Origin: JBBIJR01 sp037445875
GTDB taxonomy: Bacteria; CLD3; SB21
Direction: 5' to 3'
Length of the DNA stretch: 64,000 nucleotides
Assembly (NCBI GenBank): GCA_037445875.1
Contig: JBBIJR010000007.1
Location: 1-64,000 of the forward strand
Positions 7,731 to 15,489 of the stretch are shown here, one piece after another. Each line of letters begins with the position of its first letter. Position 1 is the first letter of the stretch. The translations under genes were made by a program, and so were the position numbers. The notes below the pieces were generated by a model that saw only the letters and a list, made by a program, of their open reading frames with translations, was not told the DNA's origin and ran no database searches.

Positions 7731-9482
7731 TCATGTCTTTGCCGCAGGACGCGGTTCACGTAGGCGGCTGTGTTTGTAACTGTAGGAAAAGTAGATGACG
7801 AGGCCGATCGCGAGCCAGATGAAAAAGCGGAACCAGTTGGTGATACCGAGTTCGGTCATCAGGTAAAAACAACTGAGCAGGCCGAGCACGGGAATCAGCG
7901 AGAGTTTTTTCACGACCGACAGCACCGTGATCATTGCGGTCAGGACAATGAAAAGCAGGATCGGGATCTTGTGCTTGAAGACTTGCCAGGCGCCCACGGA
8001 GGGATCGTCCGGGTCCCTAAGGCTGAAGAGGCGTTCCCACGCGCCGGGATCGTAGGCATGAATCAGAATGAGCGTGGCCACGACGAGCGCGGGCAGAACC
8101 CATCGGGAATTGATGTAGGTGATCTTGAACTTGCGCTCGGGCGCATCCGGGCTGTTCTGAAGGACGAGCACACCGCCGCAGACGAGCACAAAGGCGAACA
8201 TGGTCCCGATGCTCGTCAGGTCGGTCACTTCGGTGAGGTTCATGAACAGTGCCGGGATGGCGACGAGGAAGCCGGTCACGACGGTCGAGAACGAGGGCGT
8301 GTGGAACTTCGGATGAATGCGGGCGAAGGCGTTCGGGAGGAGGCCGTCGCGGCTCATGCTCATCCAGATGCGCGGCTGGCCGAGCTGGAATGCGAGCAGA
8401 ACGCTCGACATTGCCACGATCGCGCTGAACGCAATGACGCCGCTGAACGCGTCCATGCCGATCTGCTTGAACACGAATGCCATCGGATCGCCGACGGCGA
8501 GGTCGGCGTAGTGCACCATGCCCGTCAAAACGAGAGAAATGAGCACGTAAAGTACCGTACAGACGACCAGAGAATAGAACATTCCGCGGGGCAAATCGCG
8601 CTGCGGGTTCCGGCATTCCTCAGCCGTGGTGGAGATCGCATCGAATCCGATGTACGCGAAGAACACGGCCGCGACGCCCTTGAGGACGCCGGTCACGCCG
8701 TGGGGAGCGAACGGGGACCAATTGGCCGGGTTGACATAGAAGAACCCGACGGCAATGACCACGAGAATGATCGTCAACTTGATGCCGACCATGATGTTGT
8801 TGGCGGTGCGGGATTCCCGAATGCCGATGTAGATCAGTGCCGTGATCAGAACGACAATGGCGAGCGCCGGCACGTCCACAACGACATGCAGGTCGCCCAA
8901 TCGCGGAGCGTTGATCCATGCGCGGTAGGCGTCGGCGACGTTCCACGGCAGATCGGCCATCGCCTGGCCCTGGGCCAATAGGCGCTGGGCTTCTTCGTAA
9001 CCCCGCCAGGCGCTGAGGAAATCCATCGTCAGATACTCCGGAAGGCTCAGCCCGAAACCCGCCAGTAAGCCGGTGAAATAGTCGGACCACGAGATCGCGA
9101 CGGCAATGTTGCCGATCGCGTATTCGATCAGGAGGTCCCACCCGATGATCCAGGCGACAAGCTCCCCGAACGACGCGTAGGCGTACGTGTAGGCGCTTCC
9201 CGAAATGGGGATCATGGAGGCAAATTCCGCGTAGCACAGGGCCGAGAAGCCGCAGGCGACGGCGGTGAAGATGAACAGGAGCGACACGGCAGGACCGCCG
9301 CTGGCCGCGGCGTTGCCGATCGTGCTGAAAATGCCTGCGCCCACAATCGCCGCGATGCCGAGGGCCGTGAGGTCCGGCACGGTCAGCGTGCGGTTCAAGG
9401 CGGCGCCGTGTTCACGCGCCATGGAGCCTTCGCGCGCTTCCTCGAGTATGCGCGACACACTTTTCTTGCGGAAGAGACTCAT
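7731..9482 (-). CDS. APC-superfamily amino-acid permease (cationic amino acid transporter type)
   Basis: 583 aa with about 12-14 hydrophobic helices. The first helix carries the APC substrate-binding motif GIAAIVGAGIFSTIGNAAA, followed by FIFTAVACGFSALCYAEFAS and PISGSAYTYAYASFGELVAW, both very typical of the CAT/YhdG group. A non-helical insert (about 150-190) lies between TM4 and TM5, as in other bacterial CAT-like proteins. It would import or exchange amino acids at the inner membrane; the substrate is not predictable. It is the first gene of a minus-strand group with two thioredoxin-like proteins. Confidence 0.88.
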   Translation of the reverse strand: MSLFRKKSVSRILEEAREGSMAREHGAALNRTLTVPDLTALGIAAIVGAGIFSTIGNAAASGGPAVSLLFIFTAVACGFSALCYAEFASMIPISGSAYTYAYASFGELVAWIIGWDLLIEYAIGNIAVAISWSDYFTGLLAGFGLSLPEYLTMDFLSAWRGYEEAQRLLAQGQAMADLPWNVADAYRAWINAPRLGDLHVVVDVPALAIVVLITALIYIGIRESRTANNIMVGIKLTIILVVIAVGFFYVNPANWSPFAPHGVTGVLKGVAAVFFAYIGFDAISTTAEECRNPQRDLPRGMFYSLVVCTVLYVLISLVLTGMVHYADLAVGDPMAFVFKQIGMDAFSGVIAFSAIVAMSSVLLAFQLGQPRIWMSMSRDGLLPNAFARIHPKFHTPSFSTVVTGFLVAIPALFMNLTEVTDLTSIGTMFAFVLVCGGVLVLQNSPDAPERKFKITYINSRWVLPALVVATLILIHAYDPGAWERLFSLRDPDDPSVGAWQVFKHKIPILLFIVLTAMITVLSVVKKLSLIPVLGLLSCFYLMTELGITNWFRFFIWLAIGLVIYFSYSYKHSRLREPRPAAKT

Positions 9483-9769
9483 GAAGCCGTTTTCGTGGAT
9501 GGCTCGGGATAAGTCAGCGGCAATGTTCAGAAAAAACGGGAATTAAACAAGGGCATTTGTAGCCGGCATGACGGTAGAAGAGAGCCGCTGGCGCGGCGGC
9601 ATGTTGGCGTACCATGGCGCAGAAAGTATACGACGGTTTGCCCGCACGGCGGGCGGCATGGGTTCTGCCCGTTAGGCCCAGACATCGGTGCCCCCAAACC
9701 GCATATCCCACCGGACCAGGGTGCTGCGCTACAGGGAGGCCATTCCCTTCACGACGCGATCGAGCGCGT
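9483..9769. other. Spacer between permease and phosphate transporter genes
   Basis: About 290 bp with no supported gene. Nothing matching a promoter, terminator or RNA gene was recognised. Confidence 0.4.
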
Positions 9770-11797
9770 CTACATCTTGAACTGTTCGTTGACGCCGTGG
9801 GCAATCTTGACGCACAGCGTATCGATCCGCTTGAGCGCCGTGAGGAGATCGAGATGAACGGTGCTCGTAACCACGGTCTCCTGAACGCCCTTTTGGAGAC
9901 GCTGGATGTGCGACTCGCGCAATTGGATCTCGAGCTCGGAAGATGCATGTTTCGTCCGAATCAGTTCGGAAGCAGCGGCCGGGTCCTCCTTTTCGAGGGC
10001 GGTCAGGGTCTTTTGCAGTCGCTCCTCCACTGTTGCAAAGAACCGTTCGAGCTCTTTCTTCCCGTCCGCAGAGAAGGACCACTTGTTGTCCGCGTACTTC
10101 TCGGCCAATTGCACAATCGTCTCGCCGACGGTCTGGGCGATGTGCCGCAGGTCGTCGATCGTTACGAGAATCCGCATCAATCGCCTCGACTGGAACAAGC
10201 TGATGTTCTTCTGAGACAGACGCGTCAGATACCGGCGGGTCTCGTATTCAAGCAGATTGACGTTCTTCAAATGGTCCTTCAATGCGTTCAAAGCCGCTTC
10301 GTTGTTGTGGCGGAACACCGACCGGGATTCTTCGTACATCTGCCGCGTGATCGCAATCAGCCGTCCTTCCTCGAGATGCGCTTGCTGCAGGGCAATCTCC
10401 GGCGTTTCGAGATAGGTGTTGTTCAGGTACTTCGGCCGGAATTCCTCCGCTTCGGCTTTCTCGGGTATCATGCGGGTAATGAATTTCTCGAAGACCGGCA
10501 CGAAGGAAATAAGAACGCCCGCACTGAGGATGTTGAACATCATGTGGCCGTTGGCGATCTGACGGGGAACCGACTCCGTACCCATCCAGCTCGTAACGGT
10601 CATGATCAGTTGTTCAAAAGGCACAAGGAAGGGGGTAAATAGGACTACACCGATGACGCTGAACATCGTGTGCGCGAGGGCAGAGCGTTTACCGCCGGTA
10701 GGGGCGCCGATCGAGGATAAGAGAGCGGTCGCGCACGTTCCCACGTTGGCTCCGAACACCAACGGCATGGCCGATTGGAGGCTCAACAAGCCTTCGCTGG
10801 CCATTACCACGCACAGGCCGATCGTGGCGCCGCTGCTCTGGATGATCGCCGTGAAAGCGGCCGAAGCGAGGATGCCCAGGATCGGATTCTGGCCGAATTC
10901 AATCAACCACTGTGCAAAGGCGGGCATGGACTTGAGCGGATGAATGGCCTGGGACATCACGGCCATCCCAAAAAAGATGAAACCGAAGCCCAGAATGATC
11001 TCGCCGAGGTAGATGTAGAATTTTCTCTTGGTCACCAGCGTCATGAGGAATCCGGCGCCGACGAGCAGCAGGGAATAGTCCGAAATATTGAAAGCGATCA
11101 GCTGAACGGTGATGGCAGTACCGATATGGGCTCCCATCAGCACGCCGATCGCCTGGCGAAGGGTCATCAGCGCGGAGCTCACCAGTCCCACGACCATCAC
11201 CGACGTGGCCGAGCTGCTCTGCACGATCGCCGTTACGACAATGCCGACCACCACTCCCATGAACCGGTTGCTGGTCAGCGCCGCCAGAATCGTGCGAAGG
11301 CGTTCGCCGGCTATTTTCTGGAGACCGTTGGAGCCCAGCCCCATGCCGTAGAGGAAAATGCCCAGGCCGCCGAACAGTCCGATCGCGAGGAACATCCACC
11401 ACAAGGTTTTCTGAGCACGGACGAGAATCGAAGGCGTCGGCCCCGCCATCCGGTCCGTACGCGCGATCACGACGTAGTCGCCCGCCGCATCGCCGACGAT
11501 GAACCTGGTCTCCGCCACGCCGAGGGTGTCCGTCACAGCCTCCGGGTGGGACAACGATTCGCCCTTTGCCTTGGAGGGTTTTTCGACGACTTCGAAGCAG
11601 ACCTTGAGACCAACGGCCGGCTGTCCGTTCTGGTCCTTGACCTCGACCCGAATCGGTGATCCGATCTCATGACCCTGCAATCCGACGAACAATTTCTGGC
11701 CGGGTTTGTACGAGACGTTTTTCAGCGTGTAGGATTCCTGGGCTGACAGGCTTCCCGACAGGCTCAAGCACAGGGACAGCAATAGTATTCTCCTCAT
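9770..11797 (-). CDS. Na+/phosphate symporter (NptA/PNaS family) with Ig-like N-domain and PhoU-like C-domain
   Basis: 675 aa. A cleavable signal peptide (RRILLLSLCLSLSGSLSAQ) leads into an exported domain of about 110 residues that looks Ig/Big-like (VRAQKT ends it). The transporter core follows, with the two QSS repeats that define Na/Pi cotransporters: VVTAIVQSSSATSVMVVG and AAFTAIIQSSGATIG. From about residue 450 a long helical region (EGRLIAITRQMYEESRSVF onward) fits a PhoU-like regulatory domain. It takes up phosphate with sodium at the inner membrane. A strong GGAGGAGG ribosome site precedes the ATG, and a terminator-like hairpin stands directly upstream of it. An exported N-domain on this family is known from FCB relatives but less studied. 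Confidence 0.88.
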   Translation of the reverse strand: MRRILLLSLCLSLSGSLSAQESYTLKNVSYKPGQKLFVGLQGHEIGSPIRVEVKDQNGQPAVGLKVCFEVVEKPSKAKGESLSHPEAVTDTLGVAETRFIVGDAAGDYVVIARTDRMAGPTPSILVRAQKTLWWMFLAIGLFGGLGIFLYGMGLGSNGLQKIAGERLRTILAALTSNRFMGVVVGIVVTAIVQSSSATSVMVVGLVSSALMTLRQAIGVLMGAHIGTAITVQLIAFNISDYSLLLVGAGFLMTLVTKRKFYIYLGEIILGFGFIFFGMAVMSQAIHPLKSMPAFAQWLIEFGQNPILGILASAAFTAIIQSSGATIGLCVVMASEGLLSLQSAMPLVFGANVGTCATALLSSIGAPTGGKRSALAHTMFSVIGVVLFTPFLVPFEQLIMTVTSWMGTESVPRQIANGHMMFNILSAGVLISFVPVFEKFITRMIPEKAEAEEFRPKYLNNTYLETPEIALQQAHLEEGRLIAITRQMYEESRSVFRHNNEAALNALKDHLKNVNLLEYETRRYLTRLSQKNISLFQSRRLMRILVTIDDLRHIAQTVGETIVQLAEKYADNKWSFSADGKKELERFFATVEERLQKTLTALEKEDPAAASELIRTKHASSELEIQLRESHIQRLQKGVQETVVTSTVHLDLLTALKRIDTLCVKIAHGVNEQFKM

Positions 11798-11812
11798 AAG
11801 GCCTCCTCCATG

Positions 11813-11842
11813 AAAAAAGGAGCATCCGAATGGATACTCCTT
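11813..11842 (-). terminator. Terminator or attenuator hairpin before the Na/Pi symporter
   Basis: Read on the minus strand, an 11-bp stem with one mismatch (arms 11832-11842 and 11817-11827) with a 4-nt loop is followed by a run of six T. It ends about 4 nt before the ribosome-binding site of the symporter gene. It could end the transcript of the small membrane protein upstream, or regulate the symporter by premature termination. Confidence 0.65.
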
Positions 11843-12083
11843 GTCACTCTGCTAACCTGATGTAGTTTCGACCGTACCATAACCGGAAGTAGTCATTGCC
11901 GGCAAAGGTCAACCTTCAAACCTTAATCTCCTCAAAACGTGACGCATTTACAAGGGAATTGTTCAGGCAAGTCTCGTGAAGAAAGCTGAATGAGACTCCT
12001 TACACAGGACTCTGCAGAGCGAAGAAGAAGGTCGTCAACCTCACAATTCCTTCTTGTTTCTCTTTGCAATGATATTCCAGGAT

Positions 12084-12221
12084 TCAAGAGCCGCACTCGA
12101 GTCCCAGCCACACCAGAAGTGCGGGTATGGTCAGCCACAAGATGCCCTTGATGAAAAAGAACCAGAAGCCGATCTTCGCCAGCTTCTTGACGATGGACGG
12201 AGTGTGCGGTTTGTCTGTCAT
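12084..12221 (-). CDS. Small single-helix membrane protein (45 aa)
   Basis: A short frame with a good ribosome site (GGAGAAG just before the ATG at 12221). The product starts with a polar stretch (MTDKPHTPSIVKKLAKIG) and continues with one strongly hydrophobic segment, FWFFFIKGILWLTIPALLVW, then ends after LGLECGS. Positive residues before the helix predict an N-in orientation. I recognise no family, but the shape resembles small helper membrane proteins found beside transporters or in envelope maintenance. It lies between truA and the Na/Pi symporter on the same strand, with a terminator-like hairpin about 240 nt downstream. The coding call rests on the start signal and clear hydrophobic pattern. 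Confidence 0.65.
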   Translation of the reverse strand: MTDKPHTPSIVKKLAKIGFWFFFIKGILWLTIPALLVWLGLECGS

Positions 12222-12281
12222 TCTTCTCCAAAACATGAGGCCTGATGAGAATTCGTTACACAGAGTTCCACAGAGCCCCGG

Positions 12282-13010
12282 TTAGTACACGACTTCCTCC
12301 AACACCAAACCCGAAGCCGGAGCGGTGAATCCCGCCAGACGGCGGTCCTCCCGTTCCATGATTTGCTTCACCTCTTCGACATGGATCTTTCCGCGTCCGA
12401 CAAGGGCCATCGTTCCCACCAGGCACCGGACCATATTGTGCAGGAAGCGATTGGCGTGGATTTCGAAGGTCCGCATCGGGCCGTTCTCGGTCCACTCCGC
12501 TTTGCGCACGTCGCAGAGATAGTGAGACACTTCCGCTTCGGACAAACAGAACGATTTGAAACTTTGCTCGCCCACCAGCCACCGGCAAGCGGCGTTCATG
12601 GCCGCGAGATCCAGTGGATAAAAATAATACCAGCAGTACTGCCGCCCGATGGCGACGGGGACCGCACTGATGTAGTACCGGTAGCGCCGCTCGACGGCCG
12701 AAAACCGCGCGTGGAATGTTTGATCGACCTCGTCGATCGAGCGTACGCGAATGTCCGCAGGCAGCACGGCGTTGAGTCCCTTCCGCAGGTCCAACAGAGG
12801 GACGTTCTTTTCGATCTTGAAGTTCGCCACCTGACCGCGGGCATGTACACCGCGGTCTGTGCGTCCCGCTCCCTCGATGACGACGGACTCGGACGTAATT
12901 TGGCGCACGGCCCTGAAGAGTTCACCCTGTACGGTCCGGAGGTTCTCCTGCACCTGCCAACCGTGAAAATCCGTGCCGTCGTATTCGACCAGAATCTTGA
13001 TATTGCGCAT
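12282..13010 (-). CDS. truA: tRNA pseudouridine(38-40) synthase TruA
   Basis: 242 aa from ATG 13010; the longer frame adds 29 residues that overlap the upstream gene. The protein opens with RNIKILVEYDGTDFHGWQVQ and carries the catalytic aspartate in EGAGRTDRGVHARGQVANF, both hallmarks of TruA, followed by the conserved FHARFSAVERRYRYYI. The enzyme converts uridines 38-40 of the tRNA anticodon arm to pseudouridine. Length matches the family (about 240-270 aa). Its ATG overlaps the stop of the DUF1028 gene by one base (TGATG), so the two are translationally coupled. Confidence 0.95.
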   Translation of the reverse strand: MRNIKILVEYDGTDFHGWQVQENLRTVQGELFRAVRQITSESVVIEGAGRTDRGVHARGQVANFKIEKNVPLLDLRKGLNAVLPADIRVRSIDEVDQTFHARFSAVERRYRYYISAVPVAIGRQYCWYYFYPLDLAAMNAACRWLVGEQSFKSFCLSEAEVSHYLCDVRKAEWTENGPMRTFEIHANRFLHNMVRCLVGTMALVGRGKIHVEEVKQIMEREDRRLAGFTAPASGLVLEEVVY

Positions 13011-13993
13011 CAGCGAAGCTTGAGGATCCGGTCCAGTTGTTCTCTGGTAACGTTCAAGAGGCGAACGGCCGGCAGACGCGCCGTCAAAGTCCGCCAATTG
13101 GGATCGGCGGCAAAGACGTTCTGGAAAAGCGGCAGCGAATCGTCCAGGCGGCCCACGTTGACGAGCGAGACGGCGTGCCAGTACTTCATTTCCACCTGGT
13201 CCGGGTCAAGCCTTTCGGCTCCGCTGTACAGTTCCAGCGCCGCATGCTCATCCCCGTGCTCGATGGCGAGGTCTCCGCGATTCATCAGTTCGTACGCCCG
13301 GTGCACGCGCAGCAGGCGTTTGAGTTCCTCCACCGGCTTTGGATGGTCCTCGACGCGCAGGTCGATGAGCCGGTCTTCCCAGGGCATGTCCGAGGCGCGG
13401 CCTTTGACCACGAGGATGGCCGCCGACTGTTGTCCGCGAATGTCGCCGCCCACGGCCTGGCCCGCTTCAAGGGCCGCAATCATTCGTTCGGCAAGCGGAG
13501 CGATCGTCTTTTCGAACGCCGAGGCCATGGCGGGCCATACCCGATCGTTCAGCATCAGATTGGCCTGGACGGAAAACCCATGGCCCGAATAATGGCCGGC
13601 ATCCGGAATGCACATCGAGCCTGTCCACGCCGCGACATGCCCGTGCGTATCGACGACGGCCAGTTGACGGACGTCGCGGCCCCTGTCGGCATCGATCAGC
13701 ATCTTCACCACCTCGTTCGAGCAATGGCCGGCCCTGAGCAGGGCCAGTCCGCGCGGGCCGAAGGACACGTTGACAAACGACTGCGTGGCAATGGCGCCCA
13801 CGCCCGCCTCCGCCCACGACACGATCGAGCCCACCGAGAACCAGTGCGACTGCACGGCCACGCCCAACTCCCCCGTCACCGTGTCCCGCGCCACGATGGA
13901 GTAGGTGTGCACGAGCGGTCCGGGTGGCCGCGTCTGAGCGTTCAGCGGAACGGCACCGCCTAGCAGTACGATCAAGATGAACAGGGATTTCAT
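13010..13993 (-). CDS. Secreted DUF1028 (Ntn-hydrolase-like) protein with C-terminal TPR
   Basis: 327 aa from ATG 13993, which starts a signal peptide (MKSLFILIVLLGGAVPLNAQ). The DUF1028 domain is clear: HTYSIVARDTVTGELGVAVQS, then VGAIATQSFVNVSFGPRGL and VGGDIRGQQSAAILVV. This family has an Ntn-hydrolase fold and is of uncertain substrate. After about residue 225 the sequence becomes helical with a TPR-like unit (ALELYSGAERLDPDQVEMKY). The gene lies downstream of a strong hairpin and upstream of truA. Export plus TPR suggests a periplasmic protein acting on, or bound to, a partner. Confidence 0.82.
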   Translation of the reverse strand: MKSLFILIVLLGGAVPLNAQTRPPGPLVHTYSIVARDTVTGELGVAVQSHWFSVGSIVSWAEAGVGAIATQSFVNVSFGPRGLALLRAGHCSNEVVKMLIDADRGRDVRQLAVVDTHGHVAAWTGSMCIPDAGHYSGHGFSVQANLMLNDRVWPAMASAFEKTIAPLAERMIAALEAGQAVGGDIRGQQSAAILVVKGRASDMPWEDRLIDLRVEDHPKPVEELKRLLRVHRAYELMNRGDLAIEHGDEHAALELYSGAERLDPDQVEMKYWHAVSLVNVGRLDDSLPLFQNVFAADPNWRTLTARLPAVRLLNVTREQLDRILKLR

Positions 13994-14015
13994 ATACGGT
14001 TCCTTCCAATAAGAA

Positions 14016-14049
14016 GGCCTCGTTCGATTGAGTTCCATCGAACGAGGCC
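14016..14049 (-). terminator. Perfect 13-bp hairpin upstream of the DUF1028 gene
   Basis: GGCCTCGTTCGAT at 14016-14028 and its exact complement at 14037-14049 enclose an 8-nt loop. On the minus strand the stem is followed by TTCTTATT, a modest T-rich tail. It probably ends the transcript of the HU/COX24-like genes, with the DUF1028 ATG 23 nt further on. Confidence 0.7.
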
Positions 14050-14070
14050 GGTAGCGTCCAACCGATGACG

Positions 14071-14166
14071 TCAGCGCAGTTTCTTCTTGTGCCGGTCACG
14101 ACGAAGCCGCTTCTTGCGCTTGTGCGTGGCCATCTTCCTTCGTTTCCGTTTTCGTCCGCAGGGCAT
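14071..14166 (-). CDS. AURKAIP1/COX24-domain small ribosomal protein (31 aa)
   Basis: A tiny, extremely basic protein that begins MPCGRKRKRRKMATHKRKKR and ends in a run of Lys and Arg. In Bacteroidota and relatives a protein of almost this sequence (MPSGRKRKRHKIATHKRKKR...) is annotated as AURKAIP1/COX24-domain protein; the same domain occurs in mitochondrial mS38 and in actinobacterial bS22, which bind near the decoding centre of the small subunit. The ribosome-binding site AAGGAGG is strong. It follows the HU gene on the same strand and precedes a terminator-like hairpin. Genes this short are usually missed by automatic callers. Confidence 0.85.
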   Translation of the reverse strand: MPCGRKRKRRKMATHKRKKRLRRDRHKKKLR

Positions 14167-14206
14167 GCCAGAGCCTCCTTTCACTTCACCATGGATGGGA
14201 TTGAGA

Positions 14207-14491
14207 TTATGAGTTAACAGCCTTTTTCAGGTCTTTGGACGGGCGGAATTGCGGCACGCGGCGTTTCGGCAGCGCCACAACCTTGCCGGTCTTCGGGTTT
14301 CGTGCCAGACGGGGCTCGCGCTCGATGATGCGAAAGCTCCCCAGGCCGCGGATTTCTACTTCCTGCCCGTTCTTCAGCGCATCGTTGATGACGTAGATAA
14401 ACCCGTTGATGACGGCCTCGGTCTCGATCTTCTGGAGTCCGACGGCTTCGGATATCCGCTGGATAATGTCCGCTTTGGTAAGGTTGGTCAT
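14207..14491 (-). CDS. HU/IHF-family DNA-binding protein
   Basis: 94 aa, the standard length. It starts MTNLTKADIIQRISEAVGLQ and has the beta-arm signature GSFRIIEREPRLARNPKTGK, the PROSITE-type HU motif, ending with FRPSKDLKKAVN. HU proteins bend and compact DNA and help architecture at promoters and origins. The ATG overlaps the stop of sppA by one base (TGATG), so the pair is coupled. The EIRGLGSF wording is closer to the IHF-like HU variants common in FCB bacteria. Confidence 0.95.
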   Translation of the reverse strand: MTNLTKADIIQRISEAVGLQKIETEAVINGFIYVINDALKNGQEVEIRGLGSFRIIEREPRLARNPKTGKVVALPKRRVPQFRPSKDLKKAVNS

Positions 14492-15378
14492 CAGATGCCG
14501 TATTTGTAGCTGACCACCGGATAACTTCTGAACACGGGCATAGAAATCGCCGATTCGATCTTCGAGACGGCCTCGTCGTCGAACATCAGTTCGAACAGGG
14601 ACGGCCGGTGTTTCCGTTCTTTGACCGTGCGCGGGGTCCCTTCGATGCCGCCTTTGCGCGCGGCGAGCAGGATGGCGTCCTCATACGTACCGAGCACATC
14701 GACCAGCTTCTTGTCGAGCGCCTGCTGCCCGGTGTACACGCGCCCATCAGCCAGCGTTCGCACGTATGCCGTGTCCAGCCTCCGCTCGGTTGCGACGGCG
14801 GCGACGAACTGCTCATAGGCGTCCATCACGAATCCGTGCAGGAAGGCCGATTCGGCCCGTGTGGTGTCCCGGTAGACGCTCGGCGCGTCCTTGAATTCGC
14901 CGCTTTTGATCGTCGTGATCCGGATGCCGATCTTGTCCAGCAGGCGGTCGACGTTGGGGTACTGGATGATCACGCCGATGCTGCCGGTGATCGTTCCCGG
15001 ATTGGCCACAATGGTATCGGTGGGACACGCCACGTAGTAGCCGCCCGACGCGGCCACGCTGCCCATCGACGCAACGACCGGCTTGCCCTTCGCGCGGGTC
15101 TTTTTGACGATGTCGAAGATTTCCTGGGAAGGCGTGATCCCGCCGCCAGGGCTTTCGATCCGCAGCACGATCGCGGCCACGTCGCCGTCGTCCGAGTACT
15201 TCTTGAACTGACGTACGATCTCCCGCGCGTCGACGATCTCGCCCTCGAGTTCGATCAAGGCCACGCGCTGCCCGATGCTGACGTCGGGCTTGAAGAACGC
15301 ATAGACCATGATCCCCAGGATGCCGAGGAAGCAAAACCCGATCAGCAAAAAGAGTATGACGGTCGTTCGGTTCTTCAT
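14491..15378 (-). CDS. sppA: Signal peptide peptidase SppA (S49 serine protease)
   Basis: 295 aa, the short SppA form. One N-terminal membrane helix (VILFLLIGFCFLGILGIMVYAF) is followed by a ClpP-like crotonase fold: AIVLRIESPGGGITPSQEI, the serine nucleophile in SMGSVAASGGYYVACPTD, and TITGSIGVI. The lysine general base is expected in IKSGEFKDAPS. Short SppA proteins form octamers that degrade signal peptides left in the membrane. The gene is coupled to hupB-like HU downstream; upstream lies an oligopeptide-binding protein. Confidence 0.93.
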   Translation of the reverse strand: MKNRTTVILFLLIGFCFLGILGIMVYAFFKPDVSIGQRVALIELEGEIVDAREIVRQFKKYSDDGDVAAIVLRIESPGGGITPSQEIFDIVKKTRAKGKPVVASMGSVAASGGYYVACPTDTIVANPGTITGSIGVIIQYPNVDRLLDKIGIRITTIKSGEFKDAPSVYRDTTRAESAFLHGFVMDAYEQFVAAVATERRLDTAYVRTLADGRVYTGQQALDKKLVDVLGTYEDAILLAARKGGIEGTPRTVKERKHRPSLFELMFDDEAVSKIESAISMPVFRSYPVVSYKYGI

Positions 15379-15489
15379 AACGTTCGGGCGGGAAGATAGT
15401 CCACCGCAGGCTGATAATCAACCTTATTTGAGTTCACCGGCAGATCCCGAAATGGGAATGGGCCGCCGAACGAACCTTCTCCGCCGGCC

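Noticed and set aside
7770..8981. Long open frame opposite the amino-acid permease
   Set aside because: Its translation is rich in His/Asp/Glu/Gln with no fold, as expected from the reverse strand of a GC-rich membrane protein gene; the permease frame has clear family motifs.
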